Notes: generated from the letters alone by a model not told the origin. A stretch of DNA of 64,000 bases from Atrina japonica (GCA_030159075.1 BROG01000546.1:186001-250000), one strand, 5' to 3'. Counted from the stretch's first letter, positions 30,726 through 44,644 are shown. Made by a program: numbers and translations.

Positions 30726-31489
30726 ATTGTGACGTCATAGCACGTGTAGATTGCCTACACTGTAGAGTGTGGACAGCAATTCTGGCTTGACATAGTGGTA
30801 AATACGCTTGTTCAAGTTAGATGGGAGAATTCCTTATCCATTCAAGGACGTGAGATTCTATTAATTTATCTAATTATTGGAATTATCGTTGGCTATAACT
30901 ACAAATCGTTTAGAGACTCGAGTGTAAGGCCGATATAAATCTGTCTAGTCGTCTGCTGCGCACATGTTTTGCTTTAGGATTTCACTTAGTTTTAGAGTTG
31001 TTTGTTAAGTTAGGTCATGGAGGAAAATACTTGGATTCGGTATTCTCTCCGGGTTTCTCTATGTTAGATGTTAAAGGAAACCTGAATTATAGATCGCATA
31101 ATGAACATAATTACCTGATATCACGTTTTCTTCACTGGTACATTTCCTTAACAATCCATTGGGTCCACAATATATTCACAGCACGCTTTAGTCTATTACT
31201 TTGACATTTTATCAGCCTTTTTTGAAGAAGCCAGATTTATTCATTTTACTGATTCTTAAGTTGAATAATACGTACTGAACCTTGCCATTATAGACAATGC
31301 CCGTATAGACTGTTAAATCTTTCGTAGTGAATAACTCTTTTATATAGCGGTTTCTTTTTCTTAAAATCAAATTCACAAAATAAAAGAAGATTTAAACATA
31401 AGCAACGTCCTACTGTTTTTTTTCTGCAGCTTACAGTGTATCAATTACGCATGCTTTTTTTAGATAGTCAATCCTCTACATAACCTGGT

Positions 31490-31925
31490 GAATATATTAA
31501 GTCATCCTTCTTCTACCCTGACACGTCTACTACCCTGACATATTTAATACGTCATCCTTCTACTACCCTGACATATTTACTAAGTCACCCTTCTATTACA
31601 CTGACATATTTACTAAGTTACACTTCTACTACCCTGAAATATTTACTAAGTTACCCTTCTACTACCCTGACATATTTACTAAGTCACCCTTCTACTACAC
31701 TGTCATATTTACTAAGTCACCCTTCTATTACACTGACATATTTACTAAGTCACCCTTCTACTACACTGTCATATTTACTAAGTCACCCTTCTATTACACT
31801 GACATATTTACTAAGTCACCCTTCTAATACCCTGACATATTTACTAAGTTATCCTTTTACTAACCTAACATATTTACTAGGTCACCCTTCTACTACCCTG
31901 GAATAGGTATTACGTCAGACTTTAC
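31490..31925. repeat. 33-bp minisatellite, about 13 units
   Basis: Unit TTCTACTACCCTGACATATT followed by TACTAAGTCACCC. Between about 31685 and 31820 two unit types alternate (CTACTACACTGTCAT and CTATTACACTGACAT), a 66-bp higher-order period. Confidence 0.9.
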
Positions 31926-33700
31926 CATCCTGATACATGTAGTAAGCCATACGTTTACTCTGATCGATTCAGGCATTTTGTCTCTTGTATTGTCGATATA
32001 AGTGAAAATAGAACGAAATTTCCAGGGCTTTAGCAATGTTGCGAATTCTTGTGACAAGTGTCGGAGTACGGGAAACACTCTAAATGTAATTTTTAACTTT
32101 AGGATGTTTGATTAAGTATCAGATTGGAAAACTAAAGGGACAAATGAAACCATTCAATCCCGGTGTGTTGTCAATGGTCTAAAACGCATCAGAATGTGCG
32201 GACAAAGCTTTAAGTAACATATGTAGTTCTTGTTTCTAAAGTTGATTATTATCATTATTGCCTTTTAGAGGAATTAATGTTTAATTCCAATGAAATTATG
32301 TCATGCATACGTAGCCAGCAATCAAACAACAAGGACGGGATGTAAATCCGCGTGTCAGTAAAACGTTTCGACCACCCTTGAAATATGTACCGTTTGAGCC
32401 AACCTAATCAGAAAAGTTTGAGTCAAAATTAGAAACAAAGTCCTTTTAGTGCCCCGAGGAAATCAAGTATTGCATTGGAAGGCATAAGCCGTTTATATGA
32501 TTTCTTTGTTTGCCAACACGATGTTACACTATCTTAGCTGTTGAAAGTCTTGATCAAAACTGGTTCTTGAATCGTTGACATGGATAATGTTCATTGGTAA
32601 GATACTATCTGTCATACCATTTTCAAGTATTATGGATGGAAGTAGAGACATATTCCTCCTTATCATCTAATTTCATATCTGGGGTTTCATATTTTAATGT
32701 CGGTGCTATTTTTACTCTGTGTGTTTAATGTTTTATGGATCTCTATACAATAAAACATGAGTACAACGAACTCGGTTTGTACGAATTCATGTACATAACG
32801 AATCAATAGATAATCCACAACTGCACCTGTATACATTCTTAGTTGAAAGAACAATTTTATAACGAATTTTATATAACGAATTTTGGCTGTAACAAACAAA
32901 CGAATTTGTATGTCCTTTGACGTTCAATGAATATGTTTTATAGTATTATGATAAATTTGGAGTGATTTTGTTCTTAACAAATTGCATTGTAACCCTCAGG
33001 TCCATTTTGTTATAGCTATATAACAAACTGCCTTTATAATGAATTAAAAAAGAAGAATAATAAGAATAAAATGATCCCTTGAAAATCGTTATAGACAAGT
33101 TTTACTGTAAAGGTAATATCTACGCATCATATATGATTTTTGTATTGACAATGTTTTTTTTTTTTTACATTTTATTGATTTTCCCAGTTACCTTAGTTAG
33201 GATTCAGTCTGGTTTATATCATTAGTTTGAATTCTTCTATCAAATACATGTCTAAATCACTCAGATTACAAAGAATTGAACAACAAATTTAACAAAATAT
33301 ATGACAAAGGTCCACTTCTTTTTTCGCATCTCAAATACACAATTTCACTTATATCCAATTGTTTTAACGGCTCTGTCCACCCACAGTAGAAAGAAAACAG
33401 GATGTCAATAAAACGTATATTATTTTCAATTAACAGAGTTTATAAAGCATCGCTGGGAAACAACATAGAACTAATACCTAGTATTTACTTTGTCAGTGAT
33501 CTTAACATCAAAACAATGTTTAGTTACGCGCGTGTAGTTTAAAGGTATGTTTCTTGTTTGCAGCGGACGTAATGAAAACATTTCCTCATAATGTTTGAAG
33601 ACAACAGATTTACAATATTTCTCCCTCGCCATCTGAGGTCATCTGAGTTCATGATGAAGGGAATGCATAGGTTTTACGAGAATGTCAATTAATTGATTAT

Positions 33701-33812
<112 letters not shown>

Positions 33813-33970
33813 ATTTTAAGTATTATTATTATAAAAACTGTTTCAATATCTAAATATCTCTTAAACGATCACATTTAAATATAAGCATACTCATGTACAT
33901 GCCAGATTTGTTGGAAATGCGCTGAAAAATATCTCTATGAAATCTCAAGGTCATGGGATCAGAGGTCAAG

Positions 33971-34852
<882 letters not shown>

Positions 34853-35109
34853 AAGGTCAGAGCTTACTTTGAATATTAACTTGAAATTTCAAATCGAAAT
34901 ATCTCAAATACTATAGAACATTTTATAAACATGTTATTTTAGATGATTTTTAGATTGACTTTTTATTTATATGTTACTGTTGTAGATTTGTAGGGAATAT
35001 GCTAAAAAATGTATCGAGGTCACAGTTCAATTCAAAATTTCAAATCAACATAGCAAAACGTTATAGAACTTTTCATAAATGTTACTTAGTTACTTATCGA
35101 CCATCCTCT

Positions 35110-35575
35110 ACATAACCTGGTACATGTATTTAGTCATCCTTCTTCTGCCCTGACACATGCACTAAGTCACACATCTATTACACGGACATATCTAATAAGT
35201 CACACTTCTGCTACCCTGACATATTTACAAAGTGATCCCTCTACTACCCTGACATTTTTACTAAGTGTTCACTGTGGACTCACGGCGGGTGTGCCAGGTC
35301 GACAGGGTATGCTTACTCCTCCATGGCACCTGATCCCACATCTTGGTTACCAGAGGTCCGTATTTGTCTATTTTTACCGGATTTGTATCTATGTCCTTGA
35401 CATTCTATTGATTTATGCTTTGGTATCTGAATTTTTTTATATTCTACTACCCTGACATTTTTACTAAGTGATCCTTCTACTTCCCTGACATATTTACTAA
35501 GTCACCCTTCCACTGCTCTGACATATGTTCTAGGTCACACTTCTACTACCTTGCTGCATGTAGTAAGTAACCCAG
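35110..35575. repeat. 33-bp minisatellite, duplicate array
   Basis: About eight units of the same 33-bp family (CTACTACCCTGACATTTTTA), more diverged, and split by the PLE-B tail at 35273-35447. Confidence 0.85.
35273..35447 (+). mobile_element. PLE-B tail inserted in 33-bp array
   Basis: CACTGTGGACTCACGGCGGG (35274) to CTTTGGTATCTGAATTTTTT. It interrupts the 33-bp array of the downstream duplicate only; the upstream duplicate lacks it. Confidence 0.85.
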
Positions 35576-35820
35576 TTACTGTGATCGATTCAGGCATTTT
35601 TACTCTTATTTTGTCAATAACAGTGAGAATAAAACACAATTTTCAGGGCTTTAGTAATGTTGCGAAATGTTGTTTTTAACTTAAGAATGTTTGATTAAGT
35701 ATCAGATTGGAAAACTAAAGGGACAAATGAAACCACAATTGTCAATGATCTACACGTGACCAGAATATGCGGACAAAGCTTTACGTAACTTATGTAGTTC
35801 TTGTTTATAAAGTTAGGATT

Positions 35821-35921
<101 letters not shown>

Positions 35922-37497
35922 CCAGCTATCTAAGAAAAAAAACGGGGTGTTAAACCGTGTATCAGAATTACGTTTCGACAACCCTTGGTTTTACAAGCAT
36001 AATCAGAACAGATCGAGTCAGAATATGAAACAGTCCTTTCGGTGTCATGAAGGAATTAAGTATTGCGTTGGAAGTCATGAGCAGTTTATATGATTTCTTT
36101 GTTTGCCAACATGCTGTTCTTCTATCTTAGCTGTTGAAAGTTTTGATCAAAGCTGGTTCTTGAATCATCGACATGGATAATGTTCACTGATTGTGTGATT
36201 TTGTTCTTAACGATTAGCATTGTAACCCGCGAACCCATTTCGCTATAACTATATAATAACTGTCCTTATTCCAATTTGAAAAGAAGAATTATTAAAATTC
36301 GTTATCGGTAAGTTTTACAGTATAGATAATTTCTATATCTATATGCTTTTTGTATTGGCAATTATTACCCAAAATACAAAATCTTAGATACAAAGAAACT
36401 CTTGCTAACTGCATTCATTTGTTAATTTCTTGTAGATGATTTTCTCTTAAAATTGTACTGAACTGTTTTTCAACCAAATATAATTTTGTTAACCATTTCG
36501 TGGGTGAGTCCTGGCGTGCACGTTGTGGCAGTTGAATGCTAGACTCATCAACATAGGACATTTAAGCATTATGTTGCTAAGCCATAAACGTAGCGGTAAC
36601 ATTTAACCATATTTAGAATTCAAATTGTTTGAGAGCAGCTGCCAACGAATACATTGATACTAGCGTTTCGGTAGTTGTTCTAGGTCCGTAAATTCTTATA
36701 AACGTTTGAATTCATTCATTCATTTAATTTCAGATATGTGGGTGATATAAATATCTGGACCCAGTTACATAATGCACTATTAAATTCAACTTCTGGTTAG
36801 CCTATTGTTTTAACATTGGTTATCTTCAAGTTAAATCTCACAAAGCGTTGTGCAACAGGGTCCTGAAGTGTTGTTTGTAGCCAAAGAACACCACTGTTTG
36901 ACAACACTGCAGTGTTTATCATTATGCAGGGAAAATACTTCGTTTGTTGCATTATACTCATTTAACATTAGTTTCATTCTTGTATCAAATACATGTCTAA
37001 ATTATTCGTTCGAGTTCAAATTTCAAGTTAATTTTTATACTTGACTTCTGATCCGATGACCTTGATATTTCACCAGGATATTTTTTTCAGCACTGAGTAA
37101 CTGAACAACAAATTTAGCAAAATATGTGGCAAAGCTCTACTCTCTCTTGTTGTATCTCAAATACACGATTTCACTTATATCCAATTGTTTATCATCTCTG
37201 TCCACCCACAGACAGAGAGAAAACAGGATGTCTATAAAACATGCATTATTTCCAATTAACAGATTTTATAAAGGAGCGGCTGGAAGACAACATAAAACTT
37301 ACACCTAGTATTTACTTTGTCAGTGATCTTAACATCAAAACAAAGTTTTAGTGGCGCGCACAGGTAGTTTTCTATTTTCTGACGTATTTTTACCTGGGAG
37401 TAGCCGAAGTAATGTAAACATTACCTCATAACGTTGGAAGACAACGTAAAACAATATTTATCCCTTGCCGTCAGAGGTCATGATGAAGGAAATGCAT

Positions 37498-37550
37498 TAT
37501 TAATATTATTATTTTTATTATTATTGTTATTATTATTATTATTATTATTA

Positions 37551-37592
<42 letters not shown>
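37498..37592. repeat. (ATT)n microsatellite
   Basis: Counterpart of the 33.7 kb tract in the upstream duplicate. Confidence 0.95.
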
Positions 37593-37594
<2 letters not shown>

Positions 37595-38338
37595 AAAACT
37601 GTTCAAAAAGATTCAAGGTCACATGTTTCAAGGACGAGGTCACAGGGGAATTTGAAAAATTTTAAATCTGAATATCTCTCAAACGATCAAATGTATGTAT
37701 AAGCATATACATGACAGATTTGTAGGAAAAATGCTGAAAAATATCCCAGTGCAATCTCGAGGTCATTGGATCAGAGATCAAGATTACAGCTTAGTTTGGA
37801 AAATAACTTGAAATTTTAACTCGAAGTCTACTTCACACCTTAATTTGAAATGTTCAACTCAAAATAGCTCAGAAACTATAGAATTTTCATATATATTATT
37901 TTTGAAGATATTGTGGGAATATGCTGAAAAATGTTTTTGAAAGTTATAAAGTCATTGGATCAAAGATCAATGTCATAGCTCCACTTGAAAACTCGAAATA
38001 GCCCGGGAACAATATATATTTAATATATATGTTATTTTTGTAGATTTGTAGAGAATACTTAATTTGAAAATTTCAACTCAAAATAACTAAATGTCTATGG
38101 AACTTTTATAGACATGTTACAGAAGTTGATTTGTGGGGAATATGCTATAAATATATATGTTTTCAATGCCATAGGATCAACGGTCAAAGTCATTGCTCAA
38201 TTACGGACCATTCATGTCCTCAAACCATGGTCTTTTTGATTAATTCATTTAAAAAAATAATTACAAACTCTTTATCATAGCACATATTATTTTCAACATA
38301 CTTCAAAGTTTTGATAGAGTACAATATCGGATAGAACC

Positions 38339-38358
38339 GTTGTTGCTTCAGCAACAAC
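38339..38358. repeat. Perfect short hairpin
   Basis: GTTGTTGC and GCAACAAC pair perfectly around a TTCA loop, just before an ATT tract. No function is apparent. Confidence 0.5.
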
Positions 38359-38367
38359 CTCTCCTCA

Positions 38368-38412
<45 letters not shown>
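38368..38412. repeat. (ATT)n microsatellite
   Basis: Directly precedes a truncated PLE-B tail. A short GTT tract (38529-38555) lies on the other side of that tail. Confidence 0.95.
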
Positions 38413-38413
38413 G

Positions 38414-38515
38414 ATGCCGTCTCTTGGTTTCCAGATGTCCGTTGTCCATGTTTACAAGATTTGTATCTAAACCCTGGACATCTTAAAAATAATTACTTTG
38501 GTATCTAAGATTTTT
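38414..38515 (+). mobile_element. PLE-B tail fragment next to ATT tract
   Basis: CTCTTGGTTTCCAGATGTCC, ACAAGATTTGTATCTAAACC, CTTTGGTATCTAAGATTTTT. The 5' edge directly follows an ATT microsatellite. Confidence 0.75.
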
Positions 38516-38740
38516 AATATTAATGTTATTGTTTGTGTTGTTGTTGTTGTTGTTACATTGTTCAAGAACCAATCTAATGCATCATAATTACAAAATATTA
38601 CCATCATTATGAATATACCAAAGTCGAGTAATTGAAGTGTACCATTACTGATTTTGCAGACAAATTAACTGGTACAAAAAGGAGATATAAAGATAGATAT
38701 AGATAGACAGACAAGTAATGAGAAATACATATATACTTAT

Positions 38741-38756
38741 AGATAGATAGATAGAC

Positions 38757-38815
<59 letters not shown>

Positions 38816-38835
38816 AAGATAGACAGACAGACAGG

Positions 38836-38885
<50 letters not shown>
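38741..38885. repeat. (GATA)n microsatellite
   Basis: GATA units with some GACA, near 38820 in particular. Looser units begin at about 38690. Confidence 0.97.
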
Positions 38886-39029
38886 TGTACAGCGGTAGAA
38901 AAGCGATTTGGAGCAGATGTCTTTCAAATGTAAGAACGTTCTGATTTGACATCCTTACTAATACTCATTTCTATGGTATATTGCACCAATGTTTAAACAA
39001 GACTTAATCGCATAGGTGAACTTAAGAAA

Positions 39030-40205
39030 AATGAAGAGGTACCAATTAATAATCAAAACTCAAGTCCATTAGAACACGATGAACTAGAGGTGCAATGGTC
39101 TCAACGTGTAGAACAATTGCAAATCCCAAACAGGATAGGACCAGGTGTCCGGAAGGAGTCGGCATCCTCTGCTGGCATGCCACATGTCGCAAATGTCCCA
39201 TGGAAACCTTTCCAGTACGATGAACGAGTCGATTTCAGTGTAAAGGTCAAATTTGGTGAAGAGGTTAAGTTCGACGAAAAGCACGATTTGCAACATTGAG
39301 TCACTGTCTGTGGCCATGCTCCAGTAAACTATCTAATATTATTGAGAAGGGGACGTCACAATGTCTAGAAATATCCCCGTATCGATCATAAAACTTCTTA
39401 AACGACGATTCCAAGCGTTCAACAGCGTAAACTTGTGTAAGTAGTTTGGCTATTCGCTTCGCTCTCAGAATAAAACATTCACAAGAAGAGCATGCCCTAG
39501 CATAACATATAAGTTATGAAATAAAAACGCCATAGGTAGGAGGAGATGGAATATTACTGCTTAGAAACGGGAAGTTTGATATGGAAATTGAAATCGTCTC
39601 GTTTGCCAAAAAGGGGAGTGTGAAGTTGACCGTCCATTCCAATCGACAGGAGTAAATCTAGGTAAGAAGCAGATGTGTTGCTCTCTGTCATCTCATTGAT
39701 CTCTAGCTCAACAGGAAATATCTGGCCGAAGTAATTATGAAATTCCGAATTATTTATGGACAGGACGTCATCGATATACCTGTAGGTAAAATTGAACCGA
39801 GATGCTAACTGTTTGTTTCCTTTGGAGAGAAGAGACTATAAATTCCGCTTCATATAAATACAAAAAGATGTCAGCCAAAAGAAATGTACGATTGGTACAC
39901 ATTGGAATGCCGACAATCTGTGGAAAAAAATTCTCCTCAAAACCACGAAAACCCCACCATCTTTTTGAGTTTTTGATGACGAATTGTTGTGCAAAGGGGG
40001 CTTTTCATATGTTTGAAATTTGGAAACTTTTAATGTTCCAACAATTCCTTTTTAATTCTTTAGGATCCACATCTGATTGACTCCGCTTCTTGAGTAGGCT
40101 ATTTTATAGTACTTCTGAAGACTTTGTTTAATATATGTAGGACGTTTGATGAGTAAAATAGATAAAAGGTTGGTGGAACTCTTAGATGACCCCGCAACGA
40201 ATCGG
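39030..40205 (-). mobile_element. PLE-A copy with YIDD box retained
   Basis: Minus-strand order from 40205: VAGSSKSSTNLLSILLIK, AYSRSGVNQMWI, LCTTIRHQKLK, then a deletion into VGIPMCTN (the G of GIPMG changed to C) and LLADIFLYLYEAEF. The TYRYIDDVLS catalytic box is near 39770, followed by SYLDLLLSIGMDGQ. The tail frame with CGMPAEDADSFRTPG lies at 39101-39304, and the 3' terminus is near 39036. Frameshifts and a lost palm glycine mark it as dead. Confidence 0.8.
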
Positions 40206-41397
40206 TGTTTATAACAAATAAAAGAATAGACATCTCAATGTTTGTGTAAAATACAGACTTAACTACAGTGACCTATTTGTCACACTAAGATCTGATATCC
40301 GAATGTTCATACTGGTGAGCATGTCACATTGAGGTTTGATATCATCATTCAAAAGAGAATGGAATTCTATGTTTGGAATCATGTTGATCAGAATCTCTCA
40401 ATTACCGGGATATGCGGTGACGCGATAAAGGGAACTATTGAACAAGCATACATAATTTTCTGTGTGATAATAACAAGAAAGAGGTATATCAGATTCTCTT
40501 TACCATTACTAAAATGAAACATCGTGATAAATCCGATGACTCAGCATATAGTGCACAATATATCAAGATGGTATCAAACCACACTGTACAAATCTGGTAT
40601 TTTCTTGAAATCTACATCAAAACAATATCCCAACCCAACAAATGGATGAAATTTAATCTTACAGCGATATGACTTCTACCACGCATATACCCCCAAATTA
40701 CACTTTGATATTCGAAGATTCCTTGAAATGGAAATGATTGATAACTATAAACTATATTCTTAGTCTTAGTGACAGCAATATCAAAATAATCATACAAATA
40801 ACATACTTTGCTCTGTGTGCATTACTGTAGCTCCACTACCTTTGTGTCGATATGTAGCCTGCCACTCCTATTATGATTTTAGACTTTTTGTGTTTGTAAA
40901 CATAAGTCAATTTATCATGGTAGACCTAGCCTATAATAAGTATGTGCGAAAGCTACAACTCACTAAATCAGGTTACACTGAATAATGACTACTGAAATAA
41001 TACTTTCAAGAATAAATGGAAACAGAACCGTTTCTTGTGTATCATTTTACGACGATAACTCTTAAATTGATGAATCAATCAAATATCCCGACTACAATCT
41101 AATATATAGACATGTTAAATGAAATAAATCCTGCGAAGGAATAAGATGAATTGAATAATTTAGCAAAAAGATTTTGCAAAATGATAGAGAGGTTAAATTT
41201 CTCGAAACAAAAATATGAATTAGAATAATGTAAACTTATTAACAAATGCAGGGAAAATCACGTTTAGCTAGCCAAGTATGGTTAAAGGTGTTGCTATCTG
41301 GTCCAGAAATTGGTAAGCTTGTTTGTTGGATTGTTGCTTTACATCCCGCCAATAATTTCTCACTAATATAGAGTCGTCATCAGCTTTAGATGGAGTG
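40206..41397. other. No recognised feature
   Basis: AT-rich spacer between the PLE-A copy and the PLE-B tail. Confidence 0.5.
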
Positions 41398-41598
41398 CTA
41401 TAAATATAAAACATCTCAGATATCAAAGTATAAATCTTTAGAATGTCCAGGACACAGATATAAATCCGGCAAAATGGACAAACACGTACCTCTGGAAACC
41501 AGGAGGTGGGATCAGGTGCCATGGAGGTGTAAGTATCCCCTGTCGACCGGTCACACCCGCCGTGAGTCCACAGTTAAGTCCAAATGAAATACGTGAGG
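41398..41598 (-). mobile_element. PLE-B tail fragment
   Basis: From the 3' end ACATCTCAGATATCAAAGTA through GAGGTGGGATCAGGTGCCAT to CGCCGTGAGTCCACAG. Well preserved. The 5' edge abuts a minus-strand tRNA-type SINE. Confidence 0.85.
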
Positions 41599-41599
41599 T

Positions 41600-41822
41600 A
41601 CGAAATTTTGATCCGTGCTATGAACTTAACGCAAAAGCAGTGACATGGAACCTCGGCTTTAATTCTCATTCGTAAGATCCCTGACTTCTCTTCGTGTGTA
41701 TAGCGCTTGGCCAAGGAATATTCATTACTGTTTTCAAAGTATTTGGTATGATTCAGTGCTGGAATTGAACCCTGTGGCCTTCCGCATGCCGGTCGAACAC
41801 TCTACCGCTAGACCATCGATGC
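41600..41822 (-). mobile_element. Second tRNA-derived SINE family
   Basis: Minus-strand head at 41764-41822: GATGGTCTAGCGGTAGAG (A box), GGGTTCAATTCC (B box). The body, with GCGCTATACACACGAAGAG and a segment resembling GAGGTTCCATGTCACTGC, differs from the other SINE family. The 3' edge meets the PLE-B tail at 41598. Confidence 0.7.
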
Positions 41823-42076
41823 AATGTATTTGTAAGTAATGCGTAACTATCATCATTAATACGATACACAAGACTGTGTAACAAACATATTACCAAACAA
41901 TTGAACGTAGAAATCATCTTCCATATTTACGACTGCCCAAATTTGTCATTGTAACAAACAGGTAATTACACATATGACCGTAGCCGAAATTTTTCAGACT
42001 CACGCCTGCCCCTCCTATCATTATAACAGATACATGTAGGTTCTTACATATATAAACATTACCGCATACGTTATTA

Positions 42077-43200
42077 TAAAAAATCTCAGATACCAAAGTA
42101 TAAATCTATAGGATGTCCAGGATACAGATACAAATCTGGTAAAAATGGACAAACACGGACCTCTGGAAACCAAGAGGTGGGATCGGGTGCCATCGAAGAG
42201 TAGGCATGCCCTATCGACAGGTTAAACCGCCGTGAGTCCATAGTCAAGTCCAAATGAAAAACGTGAGGAAAGAATCCTCGTCACAATTGGTACAGACGTC
42301 TCAACAACCGCCAACGAAAAGGCAACTCAAGTGAAACAGAGTAATCGCAAACCGACCGTGAAATATGTGGAACGCTGACATCAAACGGGGTTATTGATAT
42401 TCCTCTGTCAATAATTTGTCCGGGAGTAGTTTGCCTCTGTATATGAAATATTCATATGTTGAACACGCCCTGGCATATTTGATCATTTTTAAGTATAAAA
42501 TCCATATGCGGGTACGTGTGGGATATTATATTTTAATGTGGAAATTGGGAAAGCCTAAATCGTTGCATTTATCATATAGCCTCTGTCAATAATTTGTCCA
42601 TGAGTAGTTTGCCTCTGTATATGAAATATTCATATGTTGAAAATGCCCTGGCATATTTGATCATTTTTTAAATAAGAAATTCCATATGCGGGTGCTTGTG
42701 GGATATTATACATTAATGTGGAAAATGGGAAAGCCTAAATCCTTGCATTTATCATATAGCTTAGTTGCCAATTTCCCGTCCGTGTTTATAGTAAGTAAAA
42801 TGTGTAAGTATGAAGCGTGTGTACTTGATTCTGTTGTATCTTTAATTTTTAGTTCGCTGGGATATATCGCATTGACATATGTATGAAAATTGTCATTATT
42901 AATTACTTTTAATAAAAACGTTGGTATTATGTTTATAATATTTCAATCGATATATCTAAATATCATATTAAATGACACCCAATAAAGGGGCACAATTGGT
43001 TGCGAATGCCAACAGTTTGTTGAAAGAACACGTTTCCGAACAATACAAATATATTGTGTATTAGAAATTCCAGCATGGTTTTTATTATATACTTCAGTGT
43101 ATTTATGTGTAGAATCAGAGTGGTGTTGGACAAAATTAGTATCATGATAACCAAACAATAGATTTTTAAAATTTCGGGCACTACCTTTAGTGAAAAAAAT
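42077..43200 (-). mobile_element. PLE-B copy with internal duplication and insertions
   Basis: The full PLE-B tail begins at 42077 and is followed by the C-terminal RT part. A 178-bp direct duplication starts at 42403 and 42581 (CTCTGTCAATAATTTGTCC). A foreign piece of about 37 bp (42907-42943), ending GGTATTATGTTTATAATATT, interrupts the region just before the YIDD box. The RT palm is mostly deleted; a degenerate GIPMG region follows at about 43000. The 5' side stops near 43200, before a SINE body at 43226. Confidence 0.8.
42907..42943 (+). repeat. Retrozyme-terminus fragment inside a PLE-B copy
   Basis: ACGTTGGTATTATGTTTATA matches the terminal sequence of the hammerhead units (ACTTTGGTATTATG). 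The other PLE-B copies read straight through this point without it. Confidence 0.4.
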
Positions 43201-43225
43201 ATGTTCACGATTGCCCTTACTAATT

Positions 43226-43414
43226 GAGGTCCCGTGTCATAGTAGGTGTCGGCACGTGAGGAACCCTCACTGCTCAATGGCCGTAAGTGCCGAGCGTATA
43301 CCAAAATTTGAAGTTCTTCACCGGCATTTGATGACGTCTCTATATGAGTGAAAAGTTCTTGAGTGGGACGTTAAAAACAACAACAACAACAACTACAACA
43401 ATAACAACAACAAC
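43226..43414 (+). mobile_element. SINE body, tRNA head missing
   Basis: Starts at GAGGTCCCGTGTCATAG, lacking the tRNA head. Carries the central domain (CTCACTGCTCAATGGCCGTA) and TGATGACGTCTCTATATGAG, ending in a long AAC-type tail (43376-43414). Same family as the copies at 10.7, 50.0 and 63.7 kb. Confidence 0.85.
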
Positions 43415-44172
43415 ATTTACTTTTATCCACGTCTTCCAAAAACGTTCATACGCGAATGATCCCTTTTCTTCTAAACTAAAGCTTAATAGAATAATATTGA
43501 TGCCGAGTTAATGAACGACGTTTTGGGAATTGTTCTACAGAAAGGCAAATTATTTGCAATATAAACATGATCACTCTATTCCTACGATAGCTATAAATGA
43601 CACGTACTGAAGCAGTTGTTCTTGTCGATCTAAAAGATATGTATTGAAATATTACGTTATCGCACTCGTACAAGCTTGTTGTTTTGAAATATAAATATAT
43701 TTAAATATCTAACTAAACACAAAATATTGTAAATGAAGTAAATTATAGAAATTTTGGTAGCGAAAAGAATAGAAATATAGATCGAAATATATCCTGAGAG
43801 AGTTCTAATTGAAATCAATGAATCACTATTCTACACTGTATCTATCGGAGCCTTGCTGTTATGCTTGCGGTATTTGATGGTTTCGTACTAAACTGCCTTT
43901 GCACAAGCGACGGGAATGTATTACGAATACCCGTAAATACATGTAGTACTACAGTCTAATGTGATTTGTATGCCGTTTTAGTAACTAGATCCGAGCATCT
44001 TTAGCGGTGTTAGAAAATTATTTGCATCCTTCTGTCTTTTCTTCTCTCTGTGTTTTTTATTATTCAATATATACAAATTCAATCATTCTTATGAATTGAT
44101 TTTAGCACTGCTACCCCTCCCCCAACAAATTTGATATTCAATGTGAGTTCACCCTTAACCATAGCTTTAAAA

Positions 44173-44176
<4 letters not shown>
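43415..44176. other. No recognised feature
   Basis: Non-coding; no repeat recognised. Confidence 0.5.

Positions 44177-44250
<74 letters not shown>
44177..44250. repeat. (TA)n microsatellite
   Basis: Abuts the left end of the small MITE. Confidence 0.97.
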
Positions 44251-44252
<2 letters not shown>

Positions 44253-44253
<1 letters not shown>

Positions 44254-44425
44254 TGGAACCTCGCTATTAAGACCACCTATCTGAGTGACTGAAAGTGGTC
44301 TGATTAGTGAGGTGGTCTTTTAAGTGAGGTTCTATACTTCTTAATTATTTATCAATAGACTGAGAACTTGTGGTCTGAAATGCGAGGTGGTCTCCTACAC
44401 GAGGTGGTCTTTAGGCGAGGTTCCA
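44253..44425. mobile_element. Small MITE with 24-bp inverted repeats
   Basis: TGGAACCTCGCTATTAAGAC at 44254 and its inverted partner TCTTTAGGCGAGGTTCCA ending at 44425. Internal copies of GAGGTGGTCT make it nearly palindromic. It sits within AT dinucleotide sequence on both sides. Confidence 0.75.
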
Positions 44426-44644
44426 TTGTATATATAATTATATGTATATATGCTTATATATATTTGGAAATTTATACATGAACAAGGAAGTATGAATTAT
44501 GGTAGATTGGTCAATGTTATGTTGCAATAGCGTGAAATTATGTGGTATATGTTTATGTAGTTATGTGGTATATGTATATGCAGTTATAAATGTAGATGAA
44601 GACAAAGATCAAGTTATCTGAAATGTTTAGACTTATGTGGTGAA

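Larger units (their letters stand above)
28966..31469. other. Intergenic, apart from two retrozyme fragments
   Basis: No gene seen. The fragments at 29720 and 30640 are listed separately. Confidence 0.5.

Noticed and set aside
38607..38952. LSIYLSIY repeat frames
   Set aside because: Translation of the GATA microsatellite.
41764..41822. A true tRNA gene on the minus strand
   Set aside because: It lacks a closed acceptor stem and runs on into a SINE-like body.
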